From contig NZ_JAKFUM010000003.1 in NCBI RefSeq assembly GCF_021732705.1, positions 186,001-250,000 of the forward strand: a DNA stretch of 64,000 bases. The letters run 5' to 3'. The position numbers and the translations under genes were made by a program. Below, in pieces: positions 15,633 to 23,487 of the stretch. The stretch's first letter is position 1, and every line of letters starts with the position of its first letter. Below the pieces are notes generated by a model that searched no databases, was not told the DNA's origin, and was given only the letters and a program-made list of their open reading frames with translations. Source of the stretch: Nevskia sp. (GTDB taxonomy: Bacteria; Pseudomonadota; Gammaproteobacteria; Nevskiales; Nevskiaceae).

Positions 15633-16082
15633 TTGGCTGTGCTGAACCGTCTGCGTGAACTGCTGGCACCGGCTGCGCCCTCGAACGCGGCGCCAAGCCC
15701 GGCGCTGGCCACCGCGCTGCTGCTGATCGAACTGTCGCGCGCCGATTTCGAGTTCTCCGAAGTCGAGATCAACCGCATCCGCGACCTGCTGGCCGGGCGC
15801 TTCGGGCTCGACGGGGCCGCCGTCGACGGCCTGATTGCCGATGCCCAGCGCAAGTCGCGCGATTCGGTGTCGCTGCACGACTACGTGCAGACGCTGAACC
15901 GCACACTCGATGCCGACGGCAAACGCGAGCTGATGCAGATGCTGTGGCAGGTGGCCTGGGCCGACGGCCGCATCGACAAGTACGAGGAGCACCTGCTGCG
16001 TCGGCTGATGGACCTGCTGTACATCCCGATGTCGGACTACGTGCTCGCCCGCGAGCAAGCGGCGACGTCGGCCCGAGCGTAG
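15633..16082 (+). CDS. TerB family (tellurite resistance TerB-like) protein
   Basis: A 149-residue all-alpha protein of the TerB superfamily. Two acidic helical motifs, LLIELSRADFEFSEVEI and LWQVAWADGRIDKYEE, form the characteristic metal-binding-like pair. Proteins of this size are widespread and of unknown function; the link to tellurite is by fold only. The start is TTG at 15633 with GGAG about 10 nt upstream. It sits 12 bp before the hybrid kinase gene, so co-expression is likely. Confidence 0.82.
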   Translation: MAVLNRLRELLAPAAPSNAAPSPALATALLLIELSRADFEFSEVEINRIRDLLAGRFGLDGAAVDGLIADAQRKSRDSVSLHDYVQTLNRTLDADGKRELMQMLWQVAWADGRIDKYEEHLLRRLMDLLYIPMSDYVLAREQAATSARA

Positions 16083-16094
16083 GGCGCCATCGTC

Positions 16095-19000
16095 ATGACC
16101 ACGCCTCCACCCGTGCCCGCTCCGGACCGGCATCCGCGCGCCGTGCGCCGCTGGCGGCTGGCCGACTGGCCGCTTGCGACCAAGCTCGGCATCGGCTTCG
16201 GCCTGATCATGCTGCTGCTGACGATCAACGCGCTGACCTTCTTCGCGATCCAGGAACGTCAGGAGTCCGAGCGCGAGTGGACCGAGCACACCTATCAGGT
16301 CATCGAGGCGCTGCAGCAGCTCGAGAACGGCACCGTCAACATGCAGAACGGCCTGCGCGGCTATCAACTGACGCGCGATGCCGAATATCTCGTGCCGTAT
16401 CACGCCGGCGCCGATGCCGCCCGCCGCGCGATCGCGACCGTGCGCGGGCTGGTCGTCGACAACATGGCGCAGACGCAGCGGATCGATGACATCGAACGGC
16501 GGATCAAGGCCTGGCAGCTCGAGATCGCCGAGCCGACGCGAACGCTGATCGAAAGCGGCAGCGGCACCGCCGAGTCGGTGGAATACACGGTCAGGGGCAA
16601 GAGCTACCGCGAAGCGCTGCGCGCGCTGCTGACCGAGGCGACCGAGACCGAACGCCGGCTGCTGGCGCAGCGCAGGGCGCAGCTGACCGGCACGGCCGAC
16701 CTGACCCGGCAGCTGACCTTGCTGCTGCTGCTGCTCGCGATGCTGCTGACGATCTACGCGATCCGCCGCACGCGCACGCGGATCGCCGAGCCGATCGCGG
16801 CGCTGACCACGCTGATGTCGCGGCTGGCGAATCACGACGACGACATCGACGTGCCGCATCAGTCGCGCGGCGACGAGATCGGCAACATCGCGCGGGCGCT
16901 CGAAGTGTTCAAGGCGATGGCGGTCGAGATCCGGACCCAGAACTGGGTCAAGACCGAAGTCGGCGACATTGCCTCGGATCTGCAGGAAGTGCGCAGCGCG
17001 GCCGAGTTCGCCCGCGTGCTCAGCGCCGCGCTGGCACCAAAGCTCGGCTGCGGCTTCGTTGCGCTGTATGGCTACGAGGGCGAGCGGCAGACGCTGGAAC
17101 TGCTCGGCGGCTTCGCGCTGTCCGGCGACATGCCGCGCCGCATCGCGGTCGAGGCCGGCGGCGGGCTGCTGGGCGAATGCGCGCGCAGCCACCGGACGCT
17201 GGTCGTCGACAAGCTGCCGCCGGATTACGTGCGGATCGGCTCCGGTGCGGGCTCGGCGGTGCCGACGTCGGTGCTGCTGCAGCCGCTGCTGGTGCAGAAC
17301 CAGTTGCATGGCGTGCTCGAACTGGCATCGTTCGATCCCTTTACCGTGCGCGAGCAGCAACTGCTCGACGAGCTGATGCCGATCGTCGCGCTGTCGTTCG
17401 ACAACCTGCGCCGCGCCTTGCGCACGCAGGATCTGCTGGTCGAGACCCAGACCCAGTCGGAAGAGCTGCAAGCCTCCGAGGAATCGCTGCGCGTGCAGCA
17501 GGAAGAGCTGCGTGCGATCAACGATTCGCTCGAAAGCAAGACGCGGATGCTCGAAGAGCAGTCGGCCCGTCTGCGGGTTTCGGAAGAAGAACTGAAGCTG
17601 CAGGCGGAAGAGCTGCGCGTCACCAACGAATCGCTGACCAATCATTCGGCGACCTTGCGCGAGCAGAAGCTGATCCTCGAGGAACTGCAGCGCGAGACGC
17701 AGGAAAAGGCCGATGCCCTGGCACGCGCCAGCCAGTACAAGAGCGAGTTCCTCGCAAACATGTCGCACGAGCTGCGAACGCCGCTGAACAGCCTGCTGAT
17801 CCTGTCGCGCAGCCTCAGCGACAACGAGGAAGGCCATCTGGCGCCGGACGAGGTCGAATCGGCCAAGGTCATTCACGAAAGCGGCAGCAAGCTGCTGCAG
17901 CTGATCAACGACATCCTCGACCTGTCGAAGGTCGAGGCCGGCAAGCTCGAAGTGATGGTCGACGAGTTGCAGGTGACCGCGTTCTCGCAAAGCCTGAGCC
18001 GCAACTTCCGCCATGTTGCGCGGGAACGCGAGCTGAGCTTCGAGATCACCGTTGCCGATGACGCGCCCGCCGTCATCCGCACCGACGCCGCGCGGCTCGA
18101 GCAGATCGCCAACAACCTGCTGGGCAATGCCTTCAAGTTCACCAAGCAGGGTGGCGTAACCGTCACCATCGGACGGCCGGCGCTGGGCCAGCGCCTGCCG
18201 CCGGGGCTGGGCCGCGAGCAGGCCCTGTCGATCGCCGTCAGCGACACCGGCATCGGCATTCCGGCCGACAAGTTCCACAAGATGTTCCAGACCTTCCAGC
18301 AGGTGGATGCCGGCACCAGCCGGCAGTTCGGCGGCACCGGGCTCGGCCTGTCGATCGCGCGCGGCATGGCGCGGCGGCTGGGCGGCGATATCCAGATGCA
18401 GAGCACGTTCGGCGAAGGCAGCACGTTCACCATCGTGCTGCCGGTCGAAGCGCCGACCGAGCTGCGCTCGCCGCTCGACGATTTCCGCCGGCCGTCGCCA
18501 TCGGCCATGGACCGGTCGACTGCGACCGACGACAGCGAGACACCAGCAGCGCAGACGGTGACGGTATCGCCATCGATCGGCCTGATGCCGACGCCGACGA
18601 TCACCGATGACCGCGAACTGATCACCGAAGGCGACACGGTGATCCTGATCGTCGAGGACGATCCGGCCTTCGCCCGCATCCTGGCCGAGCTGATCCGCCG
18701 CCGCGGCTATCGCGTGCTGGCTGCCGGCGACGGCGAGTCCGGACTCAAGCTCGCCAAGGAATTCCGTCCCGCTGGCGTGCTGCTCGACGTGATGCTGCCG
18801 GGCATGGACGGCTGGGCCGTGCTCGATCGCCTGAAGGCCGACGACACGCTGAAGGAACTGCCGGTGCACTTCATCTCCGCCAACGACGAAGCCGCGCGCG
18901 GGCTCGAAGCCGGTGCCATCGGCTTTCTGACCAAGCCGGTGTCGAAGGCGGCGCTGCTGCAGGCCTTCGACCGCCTGCTGCACCCCGGTCAGGAACAGGT

Positions 19001-19784
19001 GCGGCGCGTGCTGCTGATCGATGACGATGCGGCATCGCGCCATGCGATGCGCAGCCTGCTGAACGAGGCCGGTGTCGAGCTGGTCGATGCCGGCAGCGGC
19101 GAGGAGGGGCTCGAACAGCTGGGCAAGAGCCGCTTCGACTGCATCGTGCTCGACCTCGGCCTGCCCGGCATGAGCGGCAACGAGTTTCTCGAAGTGGCGT
19201 CGCGCAGCGGGCCGCTGCCGCCGGTGGTGATCCACTCCGGCCGCGAGCTGTCACGCGAGGAGAGCCTGGCCCTGCGCCAGTACACCGACAGCATCGTGAT
19301 CAAGGGCGCGCGCTCGCCGGAACGGCTGCTCGATGAAGTCAGCCTGTTCCTGCACAGCCTGAAGCCGGCCGCGCCGTTGCCGGTGCGCGAGATCGATGCC
19401 CGTCTGAACGGCCGCACCGTGCTGATCGTCAACGACGACATGCGCAACATCTTCGCGCTGTCGAAGATGCTGCGCGCGCGCGGCCTCAAGGTGCTGATGG
19501 CGCAGGACGGGCGCAAGGCGCTGAAGCAGCTCGAGGACAACGACGACGTCAACCTGGTGCTGATGGACATCATGATGCCGGGCATGGACGGCTACGACAC
19601 GATGCGGGCGATTCGCGCGCAGCCGAAGCACCGCAAGCTGCCGATGATCGCGCTGACCGCGAAGGCCATGCGAGGCGACCGCGAGAAGTGTCTGGAGGCT
19701 GGGGCCAGCGACTATCTGTCGAAGCCGATCGACATCGACAAGCTGCTGTCGATGATGCGGGTCTGGATGAGCCACCATGCATAG
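16095..19784 (+). CDS. CHASE3-HAMP-GAF hybrid histidine kinase with three receiver domains
   Basis: A 1229-residue inner-membrane kinase. TM1 is at ~30-52 and TM2 at ~205-225, enclosing a periplasmic CHASE3-like sensor. HAMP, GAF (~305-440) and a long coiled coil (~450-540, rich in SEESLR/EEL repeats) follow. HisKA has H558 (MSHELRTPLN), then HATPase_c with GLGLSIA. Three receivers follow with D898 (LLDVMLPGMDG), D1020 (VLDLGLPGMSG) and D1158 (LMDIMMPGMDG). No Hpt is present. Directly downstream lie CheR, CheB and REC-GGDEF genes, a set typical of kinases that integrate methylation-type adaptation with c-di-GMP output. Confidence 0.93.
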   Translation: MTTPPPVPAPDRHPRAVRRWRLADWPLATKLGIGFGLIMLLLTINALTFFAIQERQESEREWTEHTYQVIEALQQLENGTVNMQNGLRGYQLTRDAEYLVPYHAGADAARRAIATVRGLVVDNMAQTQRIDDIERRIKAWQLEIAEPTRTLIESGSGTAESVEYTVRGKSYREALRALLTEATETERRLLAQRRAQLTGTADLTRQLTLLLLLLAMLLTIYAIRRTRTRIAEPIAALTTLMSRLANHDDDIDVPHQSRGDEIGNIARALEVFKAMAVEIRTQNWVKTEVGDIASDLQEVRSAAEFARVLSAALAPKLGCGFVALYGYEGERQTLELLGGFALSGDMPRRIAVEAGGGLLGECARSHRTLVVDKLPPDYVRIGSGAGSAVPTSVLLQPLLVQNQLHGVLELASFDPFTVREQQLLDELMPIVALSFDNLRRALRTQDLLVETQTQSEELQASEESLRVQQEELRAINDSLESKTRMLEEQSARLRVSEEELKLQAEELRVTNESLTNHSATLREQKLILEELQRETQEKADALARASQYKSEFLANMSHELRTPLNSLLILSRSLSDNEEGHLAPDEVESAKVIHESGSKLLQLINDILDLSKVEAGKLEVMVDELQVTAFSQSLSRNFRHVARERELSFEITVADDAPAVIRTDAARLEQIANNLLGNAFKFTKQGGVTVTIGRPALGQRLPPGLGREQALSIAVSDTGIGIPADKFHKMFQTFQQVDAGTSRQFGGTGLGLSIARGMARRLGGDIQMQSTFGEGSTFTIVLPVEAPTELRSPLDDFRRPSPSAMDRSTATDDSETPAAQTVTVSPSIGLMPTPTITDDRELITEGDTVILIVEDDPAFARILAELIRRRGYRVLAAGDGESGLKLAKEFRPAGVLLDVMLPGMDGWAVLDRLKADDTLKELPVHFISANDEAARGLEAGAIGFLTKPVSKAALLQAFDRLLHPGQEQVRRVLLIDDDAASRHAMRSLLNEAGVELVDAGSGEEGLEQLGKSRFDCIVLDLGLPGMSGNEFLEVASRSGPLPPVVIHSGRELSREESLALRQYTDSIVIKGARSPERLLDEVSLFLHSLKPAAPLPVREIDARLNGRTVLIVNDDMRNIFALSKMLRARGLKVLMAQDGRKALKQLEDNDDVNLVLMDIMMPGMDGYDTMRAIRAQPKHRKLPMIALTAKAMRGDREKCLEAGASDYLSKPIDIDKLLSMMRVWMSHHA

Positions 19785-19910
19785 CGAGCGCTGCTCGCGA
19801 TGGTGGCGAATGCCCGGCCAGGGAAGGCCGGGCCGGCCTCTCCGCACAAGGCCGCGGTCGCGCCAGCGATGGCGGAACTCCGCCAGTCGAATTGACCAGC
19901 GCGGCTCCTC

Positions 19911-20804
19911 ATGGCGGCGAACGCACGGCCACGGATGCCGACCCTCGCTGCACATCATCGTGAACCGCCATTGAACCGCCCCGACCCCGATGACGTCGAG
20001 CTGGAGCTGTTCATCCGCGGACTGCAGCTTCGGCATGGCTACGACTTCAGCCAGTACGCGCGCGCGTCGCTGAAGCGCCGTGTCCAGGCGCTGGCGATCG
20101 CGACCGGCAGCCGCACGATCGGCGAGCTGACCAGCCGTGTGGTTCGCGACGACGTGCTGCTGCCGACCGTGGTCAGCGCGATGTCGGTGCCGGTGTCGGA
20201 AATGTTTCGCGATCCACCGGTGTTTCGCGCCCTGCGGGCGGAGGTGCTGCCGATCCTCGCGTCGTATCCGCACATCAACATCTGGCAGGCCGGCTGCGCT
20301 CGCGGTGAAGAGGTCTACACGCTGGCAATCCTGCTCGAAGAGGCGGGTCTGTACGATCGCTGCCAGATCTTCGCGACCGATTTCAACGACGCGGCGCTGG
20401 CGCAGGCGCAGGAAGGGATCTTCCCGGTGACCGAGGCGCGGCAGTACGCGGAGAACTACCTCGCCGCCGGCGGCGCGCATACGCTGAACCACTACTGCCA
20501 CGCGAAGTACGACCACATCAAGTTCGATTCGGCGCTGCGCAGGAACGTGACCTTCGCCAATCACAACCTCGTGGCCGATGGCGTGTTCTGCGAAGCGCAT
20601 CTGATCCTGTGTCGCAACGTGCTGATCTACTTCACCAACCCGTTGCAGGATCGGGTGCTCGGCCTGTTTCGCAACACGCTGGTCCGCGGCGGCTTCCTGT
20701 GTCTCGGCAGCAAGGAGTCGATCGATTATTCCGAGAACGCGCGCGAATTCGTCGCGCTGAATCGCCGGGCGCGGATCTACCGGCTGGGCGCGCCGTCGGC
20801 ATGA
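19911..20804 (+). CDS. CheR-type protein-glutamate methyltransferase
   Basis: A 297-residue SAM-dependent methyltransferase of the CheR family. An N-terminal helical domain (LKRRVQALA) precedes the SAM-binding domain with WQAGCARGEEVYTLA, IFATDFNDAAL and ILCRNVLIYF, all conserved in CheR. CheR methylates glutamates of chemoreceptors; here no MCP is encoded nearby, so the target may be the adjacent kinase (inference). The ATG at 19911 is taken, but the CheR homology starts near residue 22 and a TTG at 19971 could be the true start. CheB follows at once. Confidence 0.9.
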   Translation: MAANARPRMPTLAAHHREPPLNRPDPDDVELELFIRGLQLRHGYDFSQYARASLKRRVQALAIATGSRTIGELTSRVVRDDVLLPTVVSAMSVPVSEMFRDPPVFRALRAEVLPILASYPHINIWQAGCARGEEVYTLAILLEEAGLYDRCQIFATDFNDAALAQAQEGIFPVTEARQYAENYLAAGGAHTLNHYCHAKYDHIKFDSALRRNVTFANHNLVADGVFCEAHLILCRNVLIYFTNPLQDRVLGLFRNTLVRGGFLCLGSKESIDYSENAREFVALNRRARIYRLGAPSA

Positions 20805-20835
20805 GGTCGCTCACGTTCCCCGCGCCGCCCGCAGC

Positions 20836-21414
20836 ATGAACGACCGCGGTCGTTCGAGCGCCGTCGTCATCGGCTGCTCGACCGGCGGGCTGAAGGCGCT
20901 GCGCAGCCTGCTCGGCGCACTGCGCGCCGACCTCGCCGCGCCGGTCATCGTGGTCTGTCATCGTGGCAGCACGGATGATCGCGAGCATCTGGTGGAACTG
21001 CTGGCGCAGGCCGCGCCGATGCCGGTGCAGGAGCCGGACGAACGCAGCAGGGTCCGCCCGAACGTCGTCCACCTCGCGCCTTCCGGCTACCATCTGCTGA
21101 TCGAAGCGGACGAGACGTTCATGCTGTCGGTCGATGCCCGCGTCAACTTCTCGCGGCCGGCAATCGACGTGCTGTTCGAGTCGGCCGCGGCGGTCTATCG
21201 CGAGCGGCTGCTGGCCGCGGTGCTGACCGGCGCCAACGACGACGGTGCCATCGGTCTGAAGGCGGTGCGCGCTCGCGGCGGTCATGCGCTGGTGCAATCG
21301 CCGGAAGAAGCGGAAGCCGATCGCATGCCGCGCGCGGCGCTGCAGGTGGCCGGTGCCGATGCGGTGCTGACCTTGGCCGGAATCGCTGACAGGATCAACC
21401 AACGCTGCCCATGA
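20836..21414 (+). CDS. CheB-type methylesterase (catalytic domain only)
   Basis: A 192-residue stand-alone CheB_methylest domain without the usual receiver. The catalytic triad is S15 (GCSTGG), H42 (CHRG) and D135 (TGANDDG). It would hydrolyse glutamyl methyl esters placed by the neighbouring CheR. Lack of a receiver means its activity is not gated in the classical way. Its stop overlaps the start of the REC-GGDEF gene (ATGA at 21411-21414). Confidence 0.9.
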   Translation: MNDRGRSSAVVIGCSTGGLKALRSLLGALRADLAAPVIVVCHRGSTDDREHLVELLAQAAPMPVQEPDERSRVRPNVVHLAPSGYHLLIEADETFMLSVDARVNFSRPAIDVLFESAAAVYRERLLAAVLTGANDDGAIGLKAVRARGGHALVQSPEEAEADRMPRAALQVAGADAVLTLAGIADRINQRCP

Positions 21415-22454
21415 CCACGATCGATTCACCGGCATCCGCACCGTCGCCGCCACCGCCGCCGAAGATCCTGATCGTCGACGATCACGCGCCGAACCGGCTG
21501 GCACTGCGCCGCCTGCTGGCCAAGGCCGGGGCCGAACTGATCGAGGCTGGCTCCGGCAACGATGCGCTTGCGGCCTGCCTTGATCATCGTTTCGCGCTGA
21601 TCCTGCTCGACGTCAACATGCCGGAGATGGATGGCTTCGAAGTGGCCAACCTGCTCAGCGAAGACGAGATGAGCCGCGACACGCCGATCATCTTCATCAG
21701 CGCCGCCTACGATGATCTGCATCGCCTGAAGGGCTACGGCAGCGGCGCCGTCGACTACATCGCCAAGCCGGTCAACGACGTGATCCTGCGCTCGAAGGTC
21801 GCGGTGTTCCTCGACCTGTATCAGCGCAAGGTGGAGCTGCAGCATGCGCTCGATCAGGTGTCGCGCCACGCCGAAGCGCTCGAGCGCGAGATCGAGCTGC
21901 GCCGTGCCGTGGAACAGCAGGCCTGGCATCGCGCGTCGCATGACGCCCTGACCGATCTGCCGAACCGCATGCTGTTCATGGATCGACTCGAGAACGCGAT
22001 CGAACGTGGCCGCCGCCATCAGCGTGCGTTCGCGCTCGGCTACATCGACATCGACGGCTTCAAGCCCGTCAACGACACCTACGGCCATCAGGCCGGCGAC
22101 GAACTGCTGAAGGAAATCGCCAACCGGCTGCGCTCGCAGATCCGGCTCGAAGACACCGCCTCACGCCTCGGCGGCGACGAGTTCGCGGTGATCCTCGAAG
22201 ACGTGATCGATACCGAAGCCACGGCGCTGCGGCTGTGCGAAGGCATTTGCGGCGACCTGCGCCGGCCGTACCGGCTGATGACGCCGCAGGGCGAGCTGCT
22301 GATCGAGGTCGGCGCCAGCGTCGGCATCGCGATCTATCCGGATCACGCCGACGCCTGCGATCCGCTGATCCTGGCGGCCGATCAGGCCATGTACCGCGCC
22401 AAGCGCAGCGGCAAGAATCGCTGCGAAATGGCGCGCGGAGCCAGCGCCGGCTGA
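21411..22454 (+). CDS. Response regulator diguanylate cyclase (REC-GGDEF)
   Basis: A 347-residue protein. The receiver (18-135) has D67 (LILLDVNMPEMDG), a helix/coil linker follows (~138-172), and the GGDEF domain has YIDIDGFKPVND and an intact GGDEF at 254-258. RLED (245-248) lies five residues before it, matching the inhibitory I-site RxxD, so product feedback is expected. It makes c-di-GMP, probably on phosphorylation by the three-receiver hybrid kinase upstream. It is the last gene of the run and ends inside a palindrome shared with the convergent metW. Confidence 0.93.
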   Translation: MTTIDSPASAPSPPPPPKILIVDDHAPNRLALRRLLAKAGAELIEAGSGNDALAACLDHRFALILLDVNMPEMDGFEVANLLSEDEMSRDTPIIFISAAYDDLHRLKGYGSGAVDYIAKPVNDVILRSKVAVFLDLYQRKVELQHALDQVSRHAEALEREIELRRAVEQQAWHRASHDALTDLPNRMLFMDRLENAIERGRRHQRAFALGYIDIDGFKPVNDTYGHQAGDELLKEIANRLRSQIRLEDTASRLGGDEFAVILEDVIDTEATALRLCEGICGDLRRPYRLMTPQGELLIEVGASVGIAIYPDHADACDPLILAADQAMYRAKRSGKNRCEMARGASAG

Positions 22455-22470
22455 GTCGGCCGACTCAGCC
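22449..22470. terminator. 22-bp perfect palindrome spanning two convergent stop codons
   Basis: GGCTGAGTCGG and its exact reverse complement meet without a spacer. The stop codon of REC-GGDEF (22452-22454) and that of metW (22465-22467) both lie in the arms. It may serve as a bidirectional terminator or a transcription roadblock, though there is no T-tract on either side. Confidence 0.5.
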
Positions 22471-23067
22471 CGGTCGGCGCAGCTTGTACAGCGCGATTTC
22501 GCAGAACAGGTTCGGCGCGATGCGGATGCTGGTGCCGGCGCGATGGCTGCGGTCCAGCAGCGCCCGTTCCAGCACCTGCCACTGCGAGCGTCGGCACAGC
22601 GCCTCGAAATCGGCCAGCGTGCACAGATGGATGTTCTCGGTGTCGTACCACTGCGCCGGCAGCGCCGGTGTCTGCGGCATGTGGCCGCCGAGCAGCGCCC
22701 GACGCACGCGCCAGTGGCCGAAGTTCGGGAAGGTGACGATCACCTCGCGCCCGACCCGCAGCATCTCGGTCAGCACCAGATCGGGCCGTACCAGGGCCTG
22801 CAGCGCCTGCGTCATCACCACGTAGTCGAACGAGCTGTCGGTGAACTCGGTCAGGCCGTCGTCGACATCGGCCTGGATCACGTTGATGCCGCCGGCGATG
22901 CAGGCGGCGACATTGTCATCGTTGATCTCCAGCCCGTAGCCGCGCACCTGCCGGGTTTCTGCCAGATGCGCGAGCAGCGCGCCATCGCCGCAGCCGAGGT
23001 CGAGGATGCGCGAACCGGGGGCGATCCAGTCGCTGATCAAGGCCAGATCCGGACGCAGGGCCGTCAT
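22465..23067 (-). CDS. metW: Methionine biosynthesis protein MetW
   Basis: A 200-residue MetW with a methyltransferase-like fold: ILDLGCGDGALL (21-32), GYGLEINDDNV, DVDDGL and FPNFGHWRVR, which is characteristic of MetW. MetW accompanies MetX in proteobacterial methionine synthesis. The usable start is ATG 23067, with GGGGAG 6 nt upstream. Its first ~14 codons are repeated three more times toward metX in 140-bp steps, so this ATG is probably a regenerated start. The ancestral start appears to be ATG 23487, which overlaps the metX stop. Confidence 0.9.
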   Translation of the reverse strand: MTALRPDLALISDWIAPGSRILDLGCGDGALLAHLAETRQVRGYGLEINDDNVAACIAGGINVIQADVDDGLTEFTDSSFDYVVMTQALQALVRPDLVLTEMLRVGREVIVTFPNFGHWRVRRALLGGHMPQTPALPAQWYDTENIHLCTLADFEALCRRSQWQVLERALLDRSHRAGTSIRIAPNLFCEIALYKLRRPG

Positions 23068-23207
23068 GGCTGCTCCCCGCTGACGGACGCCTGACTGGAT
23101 CGCCTGCCGCCGACTCGGCTTGGCGAGCCGCGGCGTTGCCGCTGTCGCAGGCCTCGCGACGGCATCCATTCGCTGATCAAGGCCAGATCCGGACGCAAGG
23201 TTGTCAT
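23064..23207 (-). CDS. Array mini-ORF 3 before metW (47 aa)
   Basis: It starts [14 protein letters not shown] and continues into an Arg/Ser-rich tail. Its TGA overlaps the metW ATG (ATGA), so translation could be handed on to metW. Confidence 0.4.
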   Translation of the reverse strand: MTTLRPDLALISEWMPSRGLRQRQRRGSPSRVGGRRSSQASVSGEQP

Positions 23208-23347
23208 GGCTGCTCCCCGCTGACGGACGCCTGACTGGATCGCCTGCCGCCGACTCGGCTTGGCGAACCGCGGCGTTGCCGCTGTCGCAGGCCTCGCGAC
23301 TGCATCCATTCGCTGATCAAGGCCAGATCCGGACGCAGGGCCGTCAT
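23204..23347 (-). CDS. Array mini-ORF 2 before metW (47 aa)
   Basis: It starts [15 protein letters not shown], same length and tail as the other units, ending in an ATGA overlap with the next start at 23207. Confidence 0.4.
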   Translation of the reverse strand: MTALRPDLALISEWMQSRGLRQRQRRGSPSRVGGRRSSQASVSGEQP

Positions 23348-23487
23348 GGCTGCTCCCCGCTGACGGACGCCTGACTGGATCGCCTGCCGCCGACTCGGCT
23401 TGGCGAGCCGCGGCGTTGCCGCTGTCGCAGGCCTCGCGACGGCATCCATTCGCTGATCAAGGCCAGATCCGGACGCACGGGGCTCAT
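23344..23487 (-). CDS. Array mini-ORF 1 after metX (47 aa), probable ancestral metW start
   Basis: The ATG overlaps the metX stop (ATGA at 23484-23487). It encodes [15 protein letters not shown], a plausible native MetW N-terminus, then runs into spacer and stops in an ATGA overlap with the ATG at 23347. Confidence 0.4.
   Translation of the reverse strand: MSPVRPDLALISEWMPSRGLRQRQRRGSPSRVGGRRSSQASVSGEQP

Larger units (their letters stand above)
23030..23477 (-). repeat. Tandem array (3 x 140 bp plus ~28 bp) duplicating the start of metW
   Basis: Four start codons lie exactly 140 bp apart (23487, 23347, 23207, 23067). On the minus strand each unit contains about 15 metW-like codons (consensus [15 protein letters not shown]), then a ~95-bp GC-rich spacer with GCCTGC/GCAGGC and GCGAG/CTCGC inverted pairs, and GGGGAG before the next ATG. 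Copies differ by only a few bases: N-termini are MSPV, MTAL, MTTL, MTAL in order from metX. The first is fused to the metX stop by an ATGA overlap, the usual metX-metW junction, so the array is an insertion/expansion within the 5' end of metW. Confidence 0.92.

Noticed and set aside
15537..19235. Minus-strand open frame of 1232 codons opposite the hybrid kinase
   Set aside because: It mirrors the kinase coding sequence; composition is His/Arg/Gln-rich and no domain is recognisable.
11626..23487. The repeat arrays as CRISPR arrays
   Set aside because: Units are 113 and 140 bp and identical along their whole length, without variable spacers, and no cas genes are present.
23030..23487. The metW array as a diversity-generating retroelement or an IS with target duplication
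   Set aside because: No reverse transcriptase, transposase or adenine-directed variation; the units are simple head-to-tail copies.
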